Assembly: GCA_934486755.1 (NCBI GenBank)
Contig: CAKSQT010000032.1
Location: 1-20,423, forward strand
Reading direction: 5' to 3'
DNA from: an uncultured Eubacteriales bacterium
Lineage (GTDB): Bacteria; Bacillota; Clostridia; Oscillospirales; Acutalibacteraceae
Length of the DNA: 20,423 bases
Below are positions 1 to 7,320 of this stretch, piece after piece (the first letter of the stretch is position 1; each line of letters starts with the position of its first letter). The translations under genes were made by a program, and so were the position numbers. The notes under the pieces were generated by a model. It was not told the origin of the DNA. It did not search any database and saw only the letters and a list, made by a program, of their open reading frames with translations.

Positions 1-145
1 GTATTTCAAGTTTTGAGGCAATGTATTATGCAAAATTTTGTTTCGTAGGCGTGAGAGGTTCGAGTCCTGTCACACTAGGCAAGCGGTAATAATCCGAATC
101 CGCCTAAAACGGCGTCTTTTCGGCGTATTTTTACTTGTCGTCGTT

Positions 146-163
146 GCAAGGCGACAGCCTTGC
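146..163. repeat. Short hairpin inside the MITE-like element
   Basis: GCAAGGC at 146-152 is perfectly complementary to GCCTTGC at 157-163 around a four-base loop. It lies in the left half of the palindromic element and adds to its predicted secondary structure. Confidence 0.55.
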
Positions 164-221
164 TGCCTTCTCCGCATAAAAATCCACTCTAAAATACACT
201 CTTTTTAGGTCGCAGATTTTA

Positions 222-318
222 CGTGTAGCAGATTTTTTGCAGGGCAAGGCACAAAACGCAGTTAATCCTTTCGGATTAACGAGTATTTTAACAAAGCAAT
301 GCGAAAAATCTGCACACG
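222..318. repeat. Nested inverted repeats inside the MITE-like element
   Basis: The segment 222-240, containing CGTGT then GCAGATTTTTTGC, pairs with 301-318, containing GCGAAAAATCTGC then ACACG. There is one bulged A and one G-T type mismatch. Enclosed by this stem is a perfect 8-bp hairpin, GTTAATCC (261-268) with GGATTAAC (273-280), around a four-base loop. GCAGATTTT also occurs as a direct repeat at 212-220 and 228-236. Nested palindromes of this kind are typical of small non-autonomous repeats that are spread as folded units. Confidence 0.6.
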
Positions 319-432
319 AAAAACGGGTTCGGATTTATTACCGCTTGCCTAACTTTCGCGGTAACCGCGATAAAAAGATTGTTAAGGCTGATTTTTCAGT
401 GAGTCGCATTAGTTGTTTCGGGCGTAACGTTC

Positions 433-477
433 AAAAAACAGCACAGACAGTAGATTTACTGCCTGTGCTGTTTTTTT
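433..477 (-). terminator. Rho-independent terminator of the two-component operon
   Basis: CAGCACAG (439-446) plus CAGTA (448-452) pairs with TACTG (457-461) plus CTGTGCTG (463-470), with one internal mismatch. On the minus strand the stem is followed by a T run (complement of the A run 433-438). The stop codon of the kinase (476-478) abuts the stem. A T run on the plus strand at 471-477 means it could also act on transcripts coming from the left. Confidence 0.85.
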
Positions 478-2137
478 ATCTGTGCGGCGGATAATGCTTT
501 GCTATCAGCATTATTATCTCCGTGCCGTTTTGGTCGCTTTTTATGGATTTAATACCGTATTTTTCGCCGTAAAGTATTTTTGATTTCAAATGAGTGTTTT
601 TAAGACCGATGTGTTTCGCGCAAGGCTCGTCGCTGAACACATTGCTTTTTAGTTCGCTCATAGTTTTGGGTTCAATGCCGTCACCGTTGTCCTTTACGGT
701 TATTTTAATGTCGTCCTCGTCGGTTGATTCAACGGTTATTTTCAGTTCGGCTCTTTCTTTCGCCTCTTTCGTCCTGAATCCGTGGTGTATGCTGTTTTCA
801 ATCAGCGGCTGTAACGTAAAGTTAATTATCGAATAATCAAGCAAAGATTCATCGACGCACCACTGGGTATTAATATCAATTTCAAAGCAACATACGGCGA
901 GAGCGATGTATTCCTTTGTTTGCTCTATCTCCGCTTGTATTGTCGTTATCATTTTTACATAGTGCCCCATATCCTTGAAGAAAGCGGCGAGAGTTCCGAT
1001 TGAATGTGAAATTTCATTATTAAATCCCAGATATTTTGCGGATTTCCATTTAAGCGATTCAAGCGAATTTCCGAGAAAATGGGGCGATATTTGGGAATGA
1101 AGATTGTGAAGCTGGGATTTGCGTATTTGAAGTACGGTGTTTTGGGTTTGCTCGTTTATGCCGTAATCGCCTATACATTCGCTGATGAATTTTACTTCGT
1201 CCTCGGCGAGTACATCGTCGTTTGGAAGATAATATTTCAGCGCTTCAACAGTATTTCCTATCGGACGGTAAATTTTTTGCAGTATGATGTAGAGCATAAG
1301 GATAGCGACCGCTAAGACAAGTATGCAGGACAGAAACGCTAAAACCAACGGATAATAAACAGAGCGCAAAAGCTCGGATTTATCTTCTATTGTGACTGCG
1401 CTCAATGTGCTTTCAAGCAGCGCCGACGAGGATTTTATAAAATCCTTTGATGAATCGGAAGAAATCAGTTCCCTTGCGGAGGCGCCTTTCAGCTTGGCAA
1501 GATTTTGACCGAGCAAGGATAGATCCTTCGTCATAAGTATCGTCCCGTTTTCCGAAATACAAAAGGTGTTTTCCGAAAAATACTGCGAGCTGAGATAATC
1601 GGCAAAGATGTCAATATAAACGTGAAAAAACGAACTGCTTTCGGGAACATACTCAATTCGTATTATGTGCGGCCATTTTTCGCTGTAGGTATACGAAATG
1701 TCAAAGGAGCTGTATGTCCCCGCCGATGTCAAGACATTAAGCGGTTCTGTTATTCGTCCCTGCATTACGTAATCTCCCGTATCAACGTAAATACCCGCTA
1801 TGTAATCAAAACAGGATATAAAGGTTGATATTTCCTTTTGAAGCACCAGCTTTTTTGTTTTTTCGCTTGTATTGCTTTGAAAAACAGGGGATGCGGTTTG
1901 GTATTGCGAGAAAAACATACATATCCGAGTGCAGTTTTCCAAAACGCTGTTAATTTGAAGATAACAGGTTTCATTCTGTTTTGCAACCGAGTCAACTGTT
2001 GATTTAAGGTAGCTTCTGTATGTAAGTATTGAAAAAATTGACAAAAGTATCGCAACGGACGCCGCGATTGCCCCTACCGATAGGAATAAGGTCTTTTTAT
2101 AAAAACCGTGTGAATACTTAGGCTGTGATTTGTTCAT
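476..2137 (-). CDS. Membrane sensor histidine kinase, YesM/LytS-like (His_kinase + HATPase)
   Basis: Sensor kinase of the class that partners AraC-type response regulators beside sugar ABC transporters in Firmicutes. The 553-residue protein has a transmembrane helix at about 16-38, an extracytoplasmic sensing region of roughly 220 residues, and a second transmembrane helix at about 261-288. A His_kinase box reads SPHFLGNSLESLKW, with the phosphoacceptor His at 353. The HATPase_c domain has an N box LQPLIENSIHHG (Asn448) and G boxes KDNGDGI and HIGLKNTH. The open frame extends 34 codons upstream, but the start at 2137 is preferred. It overlaps the regulator's stop as ATGA, giving translational coupling, and it is followed at once by the first membrane helix. 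The usual NPHFLYNTL motif is altered (Ser for Asn, Gly for Tyr), and no clear HAMP domain is visible. The ligand cannot be read from sequence; an oligosaccharide or bound lipoprotein is inferred from neighbours. Confidence 0.93.
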   Translation of the reverse strand: MNKSQPKYSHGFYKKTLFLSVGAIAASVAILLSIFSILTYRSYLKSTVDSVAKQNETCYLQINSVLENCTRICMFFSQYQTASPVFQSNTSEKTKKLVLQKEISTFISCFDYIAGIYVDTGDYVMQGRITEPLNVLTSAGTYSSFDISYTYSEKWPHIIRIEYVPESSSFFHVYIDIFADYLSSQYFSENTFCISENGTILMTKDLSLLGQNLAKLKGASARELISSDSSKDFIKSSSALLESTLSAVTIEDKSELLRSVYYPLVLAFLSCILVLAVAILMLYIILQKIYRPIGNTVEALKYYLPNDDVLAEDEVKFISECIGDYGINEQTQNTVLQIRKSQLHNLHSQISPHFLGNSLESLKWKSAKYLGFNNEISHSIGTLAAFFKDMGHYVKMITTIQAEIEQTKEYIALAVCCFEIDINTQWCVDESLLDYSIINFTLQPLIENSIHHGFRTKEAKERAELKITVESTDEDDIKITVKDNGDGIEPKTMSELKSNVFSDEPCAKHIGLKNTHLKSKILYGEKYGIKSIKSDQNGTEIIMLIAKHYPPHR

Positions 2138-3441
2138 TTTGTTCTGGCTTTCTTTCTGTATTGTGAAGGCGTCAACTGTGTGATTTTTTTGAATAGGTGC
2201 TGGAAATACGAACGGGAGCTGTATCCTACCGTGAAGCATATATCCTCTATCGTGATATTCGGGCTTTCCGCCAACAGCTGCTTGGCTTTTTGTATGCGTA
2301 TGTCGCGGATATATTCGTTTATCGTATAACCGAAATCGTGCTTAAACGAATCGCACACATAAGATTGGCTTACTTCAAAATGATCGGCAATACTTGCAAT
2401 TGAAAGATTGAAGTCGGCAAAATTTTGCGAGATGTAGGATTTTATTTTTTCCGAAATGCTTTTTTCCTGCCCTGCAAAATATTGTTCCGCAAAGAGCTTT
2501 AAGTTCTGTTCGACCGTAAGGCTTGCGCTGACCGCCGAACTAACAGCCGCATTGTCCGCAAGGCTTTCGTTGATAAGGGAAAACAGCGAGGGCAGCTCGT
2601 TTATACCTATATTGTAATTATAACTGCGGAAGAACAGTTCAACCTTACATTCTTTTATATGCTCTGCAAAATGTTTAGCAACATTTCTTAAATAGCAGAA
2701 CCGCGACCATTGCGAAAAAGTGAATATTTTGCTTACCGAGTTGTTTTTGGCAAGCTCTTTTGCGGCGTAATCCGAAAAAATTTCTTTTTCCTTAAAGAAT
2801 ACGACCGTTATATTTTTTTCTGCCGAAAATACGGTCATTTTGTTGTTGTCAAAGTCTTCGTTAAAGGAGTTTTCGCTTTTGTACGGAGGCTTTTTATATA
2901 CTTCCGCCACATAGCATTGCCCTGCCGAAACGGTGTCGTTTAAGAGCAAAAATGATTCAAATTCTTCGGGAACGCTGTTTCCGTTTATAATTCGGTGCAG
3001 AGTCTTAATAAAATATTGGTACTTAATAAACGACATACGTTCAAAGTTCACCGTTGCCGCTTTTTGGGCTTCAACCTTGTTTACAGCCTCGGTTAATGAT
3101 TCGGAGAGTTCCTCTATTGAATACGGCTTTGTAAGATATCTCATAACGCCGTAGTTTATGGCGCTTTTGGCATATTCAAAGTTTTCAAAGGCGGAAATTA
3201 TTATGATTTGGGTCTTTGACGATAGTTTTCTTATTTCCCTGCATATCTGTATTCCGTCCGCTCCGGGCATACAAATATCGGTAATTATAATATCGGGAAT
3301 ATTCTCCCTAACCGCTTGCAGACAATCGTTGCCGTCGTAATAGCTTCCTATAATTTCTAAATTGGGGAAGCACTCTTTCACAAACATTTCAATACCGTCG
3401 CAAATCGGCTTCATATCGTCCGCAATAATAATCGTACACAT
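2134..3441 (-). CDS. Response regulator, REC + AraC-type HTH (YesN-like)
   Basis: DNA-binding response regulator, 435 residues. The N-terminal receiver domain (about 1-120) shows the acidic pair Asp8-Asp9, the phosphoacceptor Asp55 in IIITDICMPG, Ser83 in the switch position and Lys105 in YLTKPYS. A poorly conserved linker of about 200 residues follows, as in YesN-type proteins. The C-terminal AraC/XylS domain (about 330-432) has two helix-turn-helix units: one around SIASIADHFEVSQSYV, the other around EDICFTVGYSSRSYF, with the family signature following. AAGGAGAG lies upstream of the ATG, with somewhat long spacing. It is the first gene of the operon with the kinase and is transcribed divergently from the transporter operon. 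The likely target is therefore the shared intergenic region 3442-3685 (inference from layout). Confidence 0.94.
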   Translation of the reverse strand: MCTIIIADDMKPICDGIEMFVKECFPNLEIIGSYYDGNDCLQAVRENIPDIIITDICMPGADGIQICREIRKLSSKTQIIIISAFENFEYAKSAINYGVMRYLTKPYSIEELSESLTEAVNKVEAQKAATVNFERMSFIKYQYFIKTLHRIINGNSVPEEFESFLLLNDTVSAGQCYVAEVYKKPPYKSENSFNEDFDNNKMTVFSAEKNITVVFFKEKEIFSDYAAKELAKNNSVSKIFTFSQWSRFCYLRNVAKHFAEHIKECKVELFFRSYNYNIGINELPSLFSLINESLADNAAVSSAVSASLTVEQNLKLFAEQYFAGQEKSISEKIKSYISQNFADFNLSIASIADHFEVSQSYVCDSFKHDFGYTINEYIRDIRIQKAKQLLAESPNITIEDICFTVGYSSRSYFQHLFKKITQLTPSQYRKKARTK

Positions 3442-3474
3442 AGGTTTTGCTGTCTCTCCTTTAAATTATGCCGA

Positions 3475-3480
3475 ATTATA
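3475..3480 (-). promoter_or_regulatory. Candidate -10 box of the two-component operon
   Basis: On the minus strand this reads TATAAT, a perfect sigma-A -10 hexamer, about 35 bp upstream of the regulator ATG. No good -35 box is found 16-18 bp further upstream (CGCAAA or similar), so if real it would be a weak or activated promoter. Confidence 0.35.
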
Positions 3481-3564
3481 TAATAAAGGTAAAACATTTT
3501 GCGGAAAATTTCAATAATTAATATAGAAAAAAGCAAAAAAAGCACAAAACCGAAATATGCGAAC

Positions 3565-3593
3565 TTTAAAACACGGCGGTTTTATAGTAAGAT
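3565..3593 (+). promoter_or_regulatory. Candidate promoter of the glycan operon
   Basis: TTTAAA (3565-3570), a 17-bp spacer and TAAGAT (3588-3593) each match four of six consensus bases. The poor boxes would fit an operon that needs an activator such as the adjacent AraC-type regulator. An alternative -10, TATAGT at 3583-3588, has no matching -35. Confidence 0.3.
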
Positions 3594-3685
3594 TTTTATG
3601 TACCAAAAAGCATACAGGGGGTATGTGCAGCCAAAATGCAGTATATTTTTGCAAAGCAGTAATTACAGAATGGTAAGGTGGTTAA

Positions 3686-5470
3686 ATGAGAATAAAAAGA
3701 ATAACAGCAACATTTTTAGCGGTTTTAATTTCCGCCGCGGCGGTTCCTGCTTCACTTTTCACACAGGCGCTGTCGTATTCGGGCAAGGGTACAATGGCTG
3801 ACCCTTACCTTGTAACAAACGCCGAACAGCTTCAAGGAATGAGGGAAAACCTCTCGGCACATTATAAGCTGGCGGACAATATTGACCTTAGCGGAATGGA
3901 TTTTAAACCGATAGGCAGATTGGACGATAGGTTTAAAGGTTCATTTGTCTGCGAACTCAATGCGGATAAGACCCCCAAGTACGTTATTAAGAATTTGACA
4001 ATCAACGTACCTAAGACGGACTATATCTCAGAAAACAGAAGCAAGTGGGAAGCGGCTCTGTTCGGCGGATTGGCAGGCGCCACTCTGCAAGGTATATATG
4101 TGTTGGACGCAAAAATAAACAATGAAAACGTCGGCGGCAACACGGGTAGCGTTACATACGGCGACTATAACCCGGGTCAGTCTGAAATGCCGACCGCGGT
4201 GTTGGCGGGCAAGGCGGACAACTCGGTTATCAGCAATTGCGGCGTAACGGGAACCGTAACGGGTAAATCCAACGGCTGTGCGGGTCTTATTGATGTTATA
4301 ACAAATTCTACGGTTGTGGAAAACTGCTATGCTTCGGTTAATATAACAACCACGGGACTTTGGACCTGCGGCGGATTTATAGCTTATGCTCAGGACTCCA
4401 CAATAAGCAACTGCTTCTCAACAGGCAACGTAAATACCGAAGGCTTTAACGGCGGTGCTTTTTCCGACTCGTTTATAAACGCTACCGTTTCCGACTGTTA
4501 TACAACAGGCAATATAAACGGAAGCCGTGCGACCTTCGTAAGCAGCGTTAAGGATTCAAAAATAACAAACTGCTTGGCTCTCGGAAACGCGCAGGCGCAG
4601 CTTAATTTGGGCGAAGCCCCCAAGGGCATAAGCAACTGCTGGATGTTAAGCGGCAACTTTAAAAACGCAAACGGATTCAGCGAGGGAAGTGCGGCAAGCA
4701 TAAAAGCGGCGTTTTCTGGGCTCGGCAGTTGGGACGTAAGCAAAGAACTTCCTACCTTGAATACGATAGGCGTTGTAACCGACGCATCAAAGTATGTTCC
4801 GGGTGCAAATCACGGCACAACATCGGGCGGCAGCAGCGGCAGTCAGGGCAATGCAAGCACATCTCAGGCAGGCACGGCCGAAAGCACGGCGTCGCAGGTA
4901 GACAGCTCTGAACTGTTGGAGCTTATAAACAAGCTGCCCGACCCCGATGTTGAGGACAACGTGACCCTTGAATGTAAGGAAGACGCCGTTAAGGCTTGGA
5001 AGATGTATAACGCTTTGAGCGCGGGGCAGAAGGACGACTTTGATTCCGCCGCCTCCGCTAAACTTATGAAGGTAAGGTATCAGCTTTCGGTTAAAATGGC
5101 GGGCGATTTTGTAACAGCGGTTCAAAAACTGCCTGAAATATCAAAGCTGAAAGATAAAGACGTTGAGAAGATCATGGCACTCTGGGACGATTATGAGTTC
5201 CTTGACGAGAGCATAAAAGAAGTTATGGACGACGACGTAAAAGAAAAAATAGAAAAGGCCCACGATTTTGCGGTGAAAGCCGCTCAGACTACCAAGGGCA
5301 AGACCGTAATTACAACCGTTCAGCGAAAGCTGACGGGTTCGGAAATATTCCTGACCGTTTTATACTCGGTGATCATTGCGGGCGCGGTGTTCTTTGACGT
5401 CTTTGTAGGAATAAAGCTGATTAAAAATAGAAAATTACAAAAGCAAGTCGAGGACGGAGGTTCCGTATAA
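3686..5470 (+). CDS. Surface-anchored GLUG-type beta-helix protein with helical stalk and C-terminal TM
   Basis: 594-residue exported protein, first gene of the operon. There is an N-terminal signal peptide (about 1-29). Residues 35-350 form a repetitive beta-strand region with recurring units such as ISNCGVTGTVTG, ISNCFSTGNVN and VSDCYTTGNING. These resemble GLUG-motif beta-helices found in Gram-positive surface proteins. A Gly/Ser/Thr-rich linker (about 372-404) leads to a charged helical stalk (405-535) with two repeats of a common surface-protein type (LPDPDVED...ALSAGQKDDF). A single hydrophobic helix (about 552-575) follows, then a short basic-then-acidic cytoplasmic tail. The predicted topology is membrane-anchored and facing outwards, with no LPXTG sortase signal. 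The role is unknown; glycan or protein binding at the surface is inferred from the operon. The stop lies one base before the next gene's ATG. Confidence 0.85.
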   Translation: MRIKRITATFLAVLISAAAVPASLFTQALSYSGKGTMADPYLVTNAEQLQGMRENLSAHYKLADNIDLSGMDFKPIGRLDDRFKGSFVCELNADKTPKYVIKNLTINVPKTDYISENRSKWEAALFGGLAGATLQGIYVLDAKINNENVGGNTGSVTYGDYNPGQSEMPTAVLAGKADNSVISNCGVTGTVTGKSNGCAGLIDVITNSTVVENCYASVNITTTGLWTCGGFIAYAQDSTISNCFSTGNVNTEGFNGGAFSDSFINATVSDCYTTGNINGSRATFVSSVKDSKITNCLALGNAQAQLNLGEAPKGISNCWMLSGNFKNANGFSEGSAASIKAAFSGLGSWDVSKELPTLNTIGVVTDASKYVPGANHGTTSGGSSGSQGNASTSQAGTAESTASQVDSSELLELINKLPDPDVEDNVTLECKEDAVKAWKMYNALSAGQKDDFDSAASAKLMKVRYQLSVKMAGDFVTAVQKLPEISKLKDKDVEKIMALWDDYEFLDESIKEVMDDDVKEKIEKAHDFAVKAAQTTKGKTVITTVQRKLTGSEIFLTVLYSVIIAGAVFFDVFVGIKLIKNRKLQKQVEDGGSV

Positions 5471-5471
5471 A

Positions 5472-6401
5472 ATGAATGTTTCTAAGGCAAACAGCAAAAA
5501 GAAGGCATACATCAAAAGAAACATTCCTTTGACGATAATGGCACTTCCCGCGCTTATACTTATGATTATGTTTACATACGTTCCGATGTTCGGTTTGGTT
5601 ATGGCGTTTAACAACTATACGCCGCGTATGGGCATATTCGGTTCCGAATGGGTGGGACTTGATAATTTCAAGTACATATTTTCAAGCGGCGAAATATACC
5701 GCGCTATCGGGAATACGGTTTTATACAATATTCTGTTTTCAATATCAATACCTTTATGCGCTTTGTTTATGGCGGTAATGCTCTATTTTATAGAAAGCAA
5801 ACGCGCGGCTAAATTCTATCAAAAGTCGATAGTCATACCGTTTATGGTGTCCTACGTTATTATAGGCTATATTGTATTTATATTTTTGAGTAATGAATAC
5901 GGTCTTGTAAATAATATGATAGAGGCGCTCGGCGGCAAAAGAATTTCTTGGTATATGGAACCGAAATATTGGCGTGTAATACTTGTTATAGTAAATACGT
6001 GGTACGGCGCAGGCGTAAAATCGGTATTCTACTACGCGGCGATGCTCGCGATAGACAAATCGTATTTCGAGGCGGCTGAGCTTGACGGCGCAACGAGATG
6101 GCATAAGGTAAAATACATTATGCTGCCAGAAATAGCGCCGACAATATGTATATTTATGGTCACCGATCTTGGGCATATATTAAACAGCAACCTTGCGCTG
6201 TTCCAATCGGTTCCAAAAGATTCAAGCGCGCTTTACAGCGCCACCGACGTTTTGGCAACATACGTTTACAGGGGACTGACGGGCGGCACTTACAGTATAA
6301 CAACTGCTCTCGGACTCTTTACGGGTGTGGTAAGCACGATTATGACCCTGTCGGTCAACAAGGTTGTCAAGATCATTTCTCCCGGAAATGAAATGCTTTA
6401 A
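5472..6401 (+). CDS. Sugar ABC transporter permease, LplB/CUT1 type
   Basis: 309-residue integral membrane protein, one of two permeases of a carbohydrate-uptake ABC importer. It has about six hydrophobic segments beginning near residue 20. The cytoplasmic EAA loop that docks the ATPase reads EAAELDGAT (200-208), with LPE following at 218-220, the canonical spacing of the BPD_transp_1 family. The motifs FTYVPMFGLVMAFNNY near the N-terminus and VPMFG/NNY spacing are typical of the LplB subgroup that handles oligosaccharides from plant or host polymers. The start is set by GGAGG at 5456-5460, overlapping the end of the previous gene, so the two are probably translationally coupled. No ATPase is encoded in the operon; a shared MsmK/UgpC-like ATPase elsewhere is likely. 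Confidence 0.95.
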   Translation: MNVSKANSKKKAYIKRNIPLTIMALPALILMIMFTYVPMFGLVMAFNNYTPRMGIFGSEWVGLDNFKYIFSSGEIYRAIGNTVLYNILFSISIPLCALFMAVMLYFIESKRAAKFYQKSIVIPFMVSYVIIGYIVFIFLSNEYGLVNNMIEALGGKRISWYMEPKYWRVILVIVNTWYGAGVKSVFYYAAMLAIDKSYFEAAELDGATRWHKVKYIMLPEIAPTICIFMVTDLGHILNSNLALFQSVPKDSSALYSATDVLATYVYRGLTGGTYSITTALGLFTGVVSTIMTLSVNKVVKIISPGNEML

Positions 6402-6417
6402 GAAGGGAGATTGAGTT

Positions 6418-7305
6418 ATGAGCAAAAAATTTAAAAGACGCAGGGTAAGCGGGTTCGATATAGTCAATCACCTGTTTTTCATAGTCTTAGTGTTTATAAG
6501 TCTGTTCCCGATATATCTTATCGCGGCAAATGCTTTTTCGAGAGAATGGGATTTAAGAAATATCGGCTTTGCGGTATACCCGCTCCACCCGAATATCGAA
6601 GCGTTTAAAATGATATTCCGCGCGCCCCAGCAGTTATTGTCTTCGCTTTGGGTGTCGGTAGTAAACTCGGTAGGCTCTACGTTTTTAACGGTTCTGGTAT
6701 CAGCCTTGCTTGCCTACGCTATCTCGCGGAACGACTTTTGGCTTAAAAAGCCTGCAATGGCTATACTTGTCGGAACAATGTTTTTCTCGGCGGGAACCAT
6801 TCCGCAGTACATAATCCGTACACAGTATTATCATCTGGTGGATAATTGGCTGGTTTACTTGGTTCCGATGGTAAATGCATTCAGCGTATTTGTATATAAG
6901 GCGTTCTTTGCACAGATACCCGATTCGCTTTTTGAAAGCGCAACGCTTGACGGTGCGACCGATTTTCAGGTATTCTCAAAAATCGTTGTTCCGCTTTCAA
7001 TGCCCGCGTTGGTATCGCAGTTCTTTATGGGTATGATAGGCTCGTGGCAGAACTATACCACGTCAATGTATTTTATATCGGACCCTAAAATGTATAATCT
7101 TGAATACTATATTCAAATTTTGATGAACAACACCCAGCTTATGTCGCAAAACCTTGAAAATATGGGTGTTTCATCAGACTCAATACCGCTTATGGCAATG
7201 AGATTTGCCGTGGTATTTCTTACTGTAATACCCCTTGTAACCGTATTCCCACTTATGCAGAAGTATTTTTCAAAGGGCGCAATGGTCGGTTCGGTTAAGG
7301 GATAG
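6418..7305 (+). CDS. Sugar ABC transporter permease, LplC/YtcP-like
   Basis: 295-residue second permease of the importer (MalG position). The N-terminal membrane helix is at about 17-37 and the core has about six helices. The EAA loop reads ESATLDGATD (173-182), followed by the VP at 191-192. The long periplasmic-side loop after the EAA motif (PKMYNLEYYIQILMNN region) is typical of the carbohydrate ABC permeases paired with LplB and DUF3502 binding proteins. AAGGGAGA stands 7 bases before the ATG, and the gap to the upstream permease is 16 bp. Confidence 0.95.
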   Translation: MSKKFKRRRVSGFDIVNHLFFIVLVFISLFPIYLIAANAFSREWDLRNIGFAVYPLHPNIEAFKMIFRAPQQLLSSLWVSVVNSVGSTFLTVLVSALLAYAISRNDFWLKKPAMAILVGTMFFSAGTIPQYIIRTQYYHLVDNWLVYLVPMVNAFSVFVYKAFFAQIPDSLFESATLDGATDFQVFSKIVVPLSMPALVSQFFMGMIGSWQNYTTSMYFISDPKMYNLEYYIQILMNNTQLMSQNLENMGVSSDSIPLMAMRFAVVFLTVIPLVTVFPLMQKYFSKGAMVGSVKG

Positions 7306-7320
7306 AATAAGGAGGAAAAT

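Larger units (their letters stand above)
76..351. mobile_element. MITE-like palindromic element with TA flanks
   Basis: A non-coding element of about 270 bp bounded by inverted repeats. The left end (78-102) begins GGCAAGCGGTAAT and the right end (324-349) finishes ATTACCGCTTGCC. Over about 25 bp the two ends differ only by one inserted A and one substitution. A TA dinucleotide sits directly outside each end (76-77 and 350-351), as expected of a target-site duplication left by Tc1/mariner/IS630-type transposition. No transposase is encoded, and the small open frames across it are not convincing genes. Internal nested inverted repeats mean the transcript could fold into one long branched hairpin. 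The sequence shows the TIRs and flanking TA; mobility is inferred. A chromosomal REP/BIME-like repeat with a structural role is the main alternative. Confidence 0.6.
3442..3685. promoter_or_regulatory. Divergent intergenic control region
   Basis: An AT-rich gap of 244 bp between the two-component operon (leftward) and the glycan operon (rightward). It must contain both promoters and probably the regulator's operator. I see candidate promoter boxes on both strands (listed separately) and a Shine-Dalgarno site AAGGTGG at 3675-3681, four bases before the ATG at 3686. I see no strong inverted repeat or riboswitch-like structure. The leader from the proposed start near 3600 is about 85 nt. Confidence 0.6.

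Noticed and set aside
45..78. tRNA-like T-arm sequence (GGTTCGAGTCC within an imperfect 8-bp inverted repeat)
   Set aside because: It resembles a tRNA T-loop, but the stem has a mismatch. No matching acceptor stem, anticodon arm or D-arm is found in the bases upstream, and no CCA follows. At most it is a tRNA fragment.
356..370. 15-base palindrome TCGCGGTAACCGCGA beside the MITE-like element
   Set aside because: Perfect, but there is no adjacent promoter or gene start it could control; chance or a remnant is as likely.
237..494. 85-codon plus-strand open frame
   Set aside because: It crosses the palindromic element and the terminator, has no Shine-Dalgarno site and no recognisable protein features.
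2138..2239. 34-codon upstream extension of the sensor kinase
   Set aside because: It lies inside the regulator's HTH coding region in another frame. The ATGA start at 2137 gives coupling and a normal N-terminus.
4729..5125. Overlapping open frames on both strands within the first operon gene
   Set aside because: They are Ser/Arg/Cys-rich or antisense readings of the linker and stalk region without ribosome binding sites.
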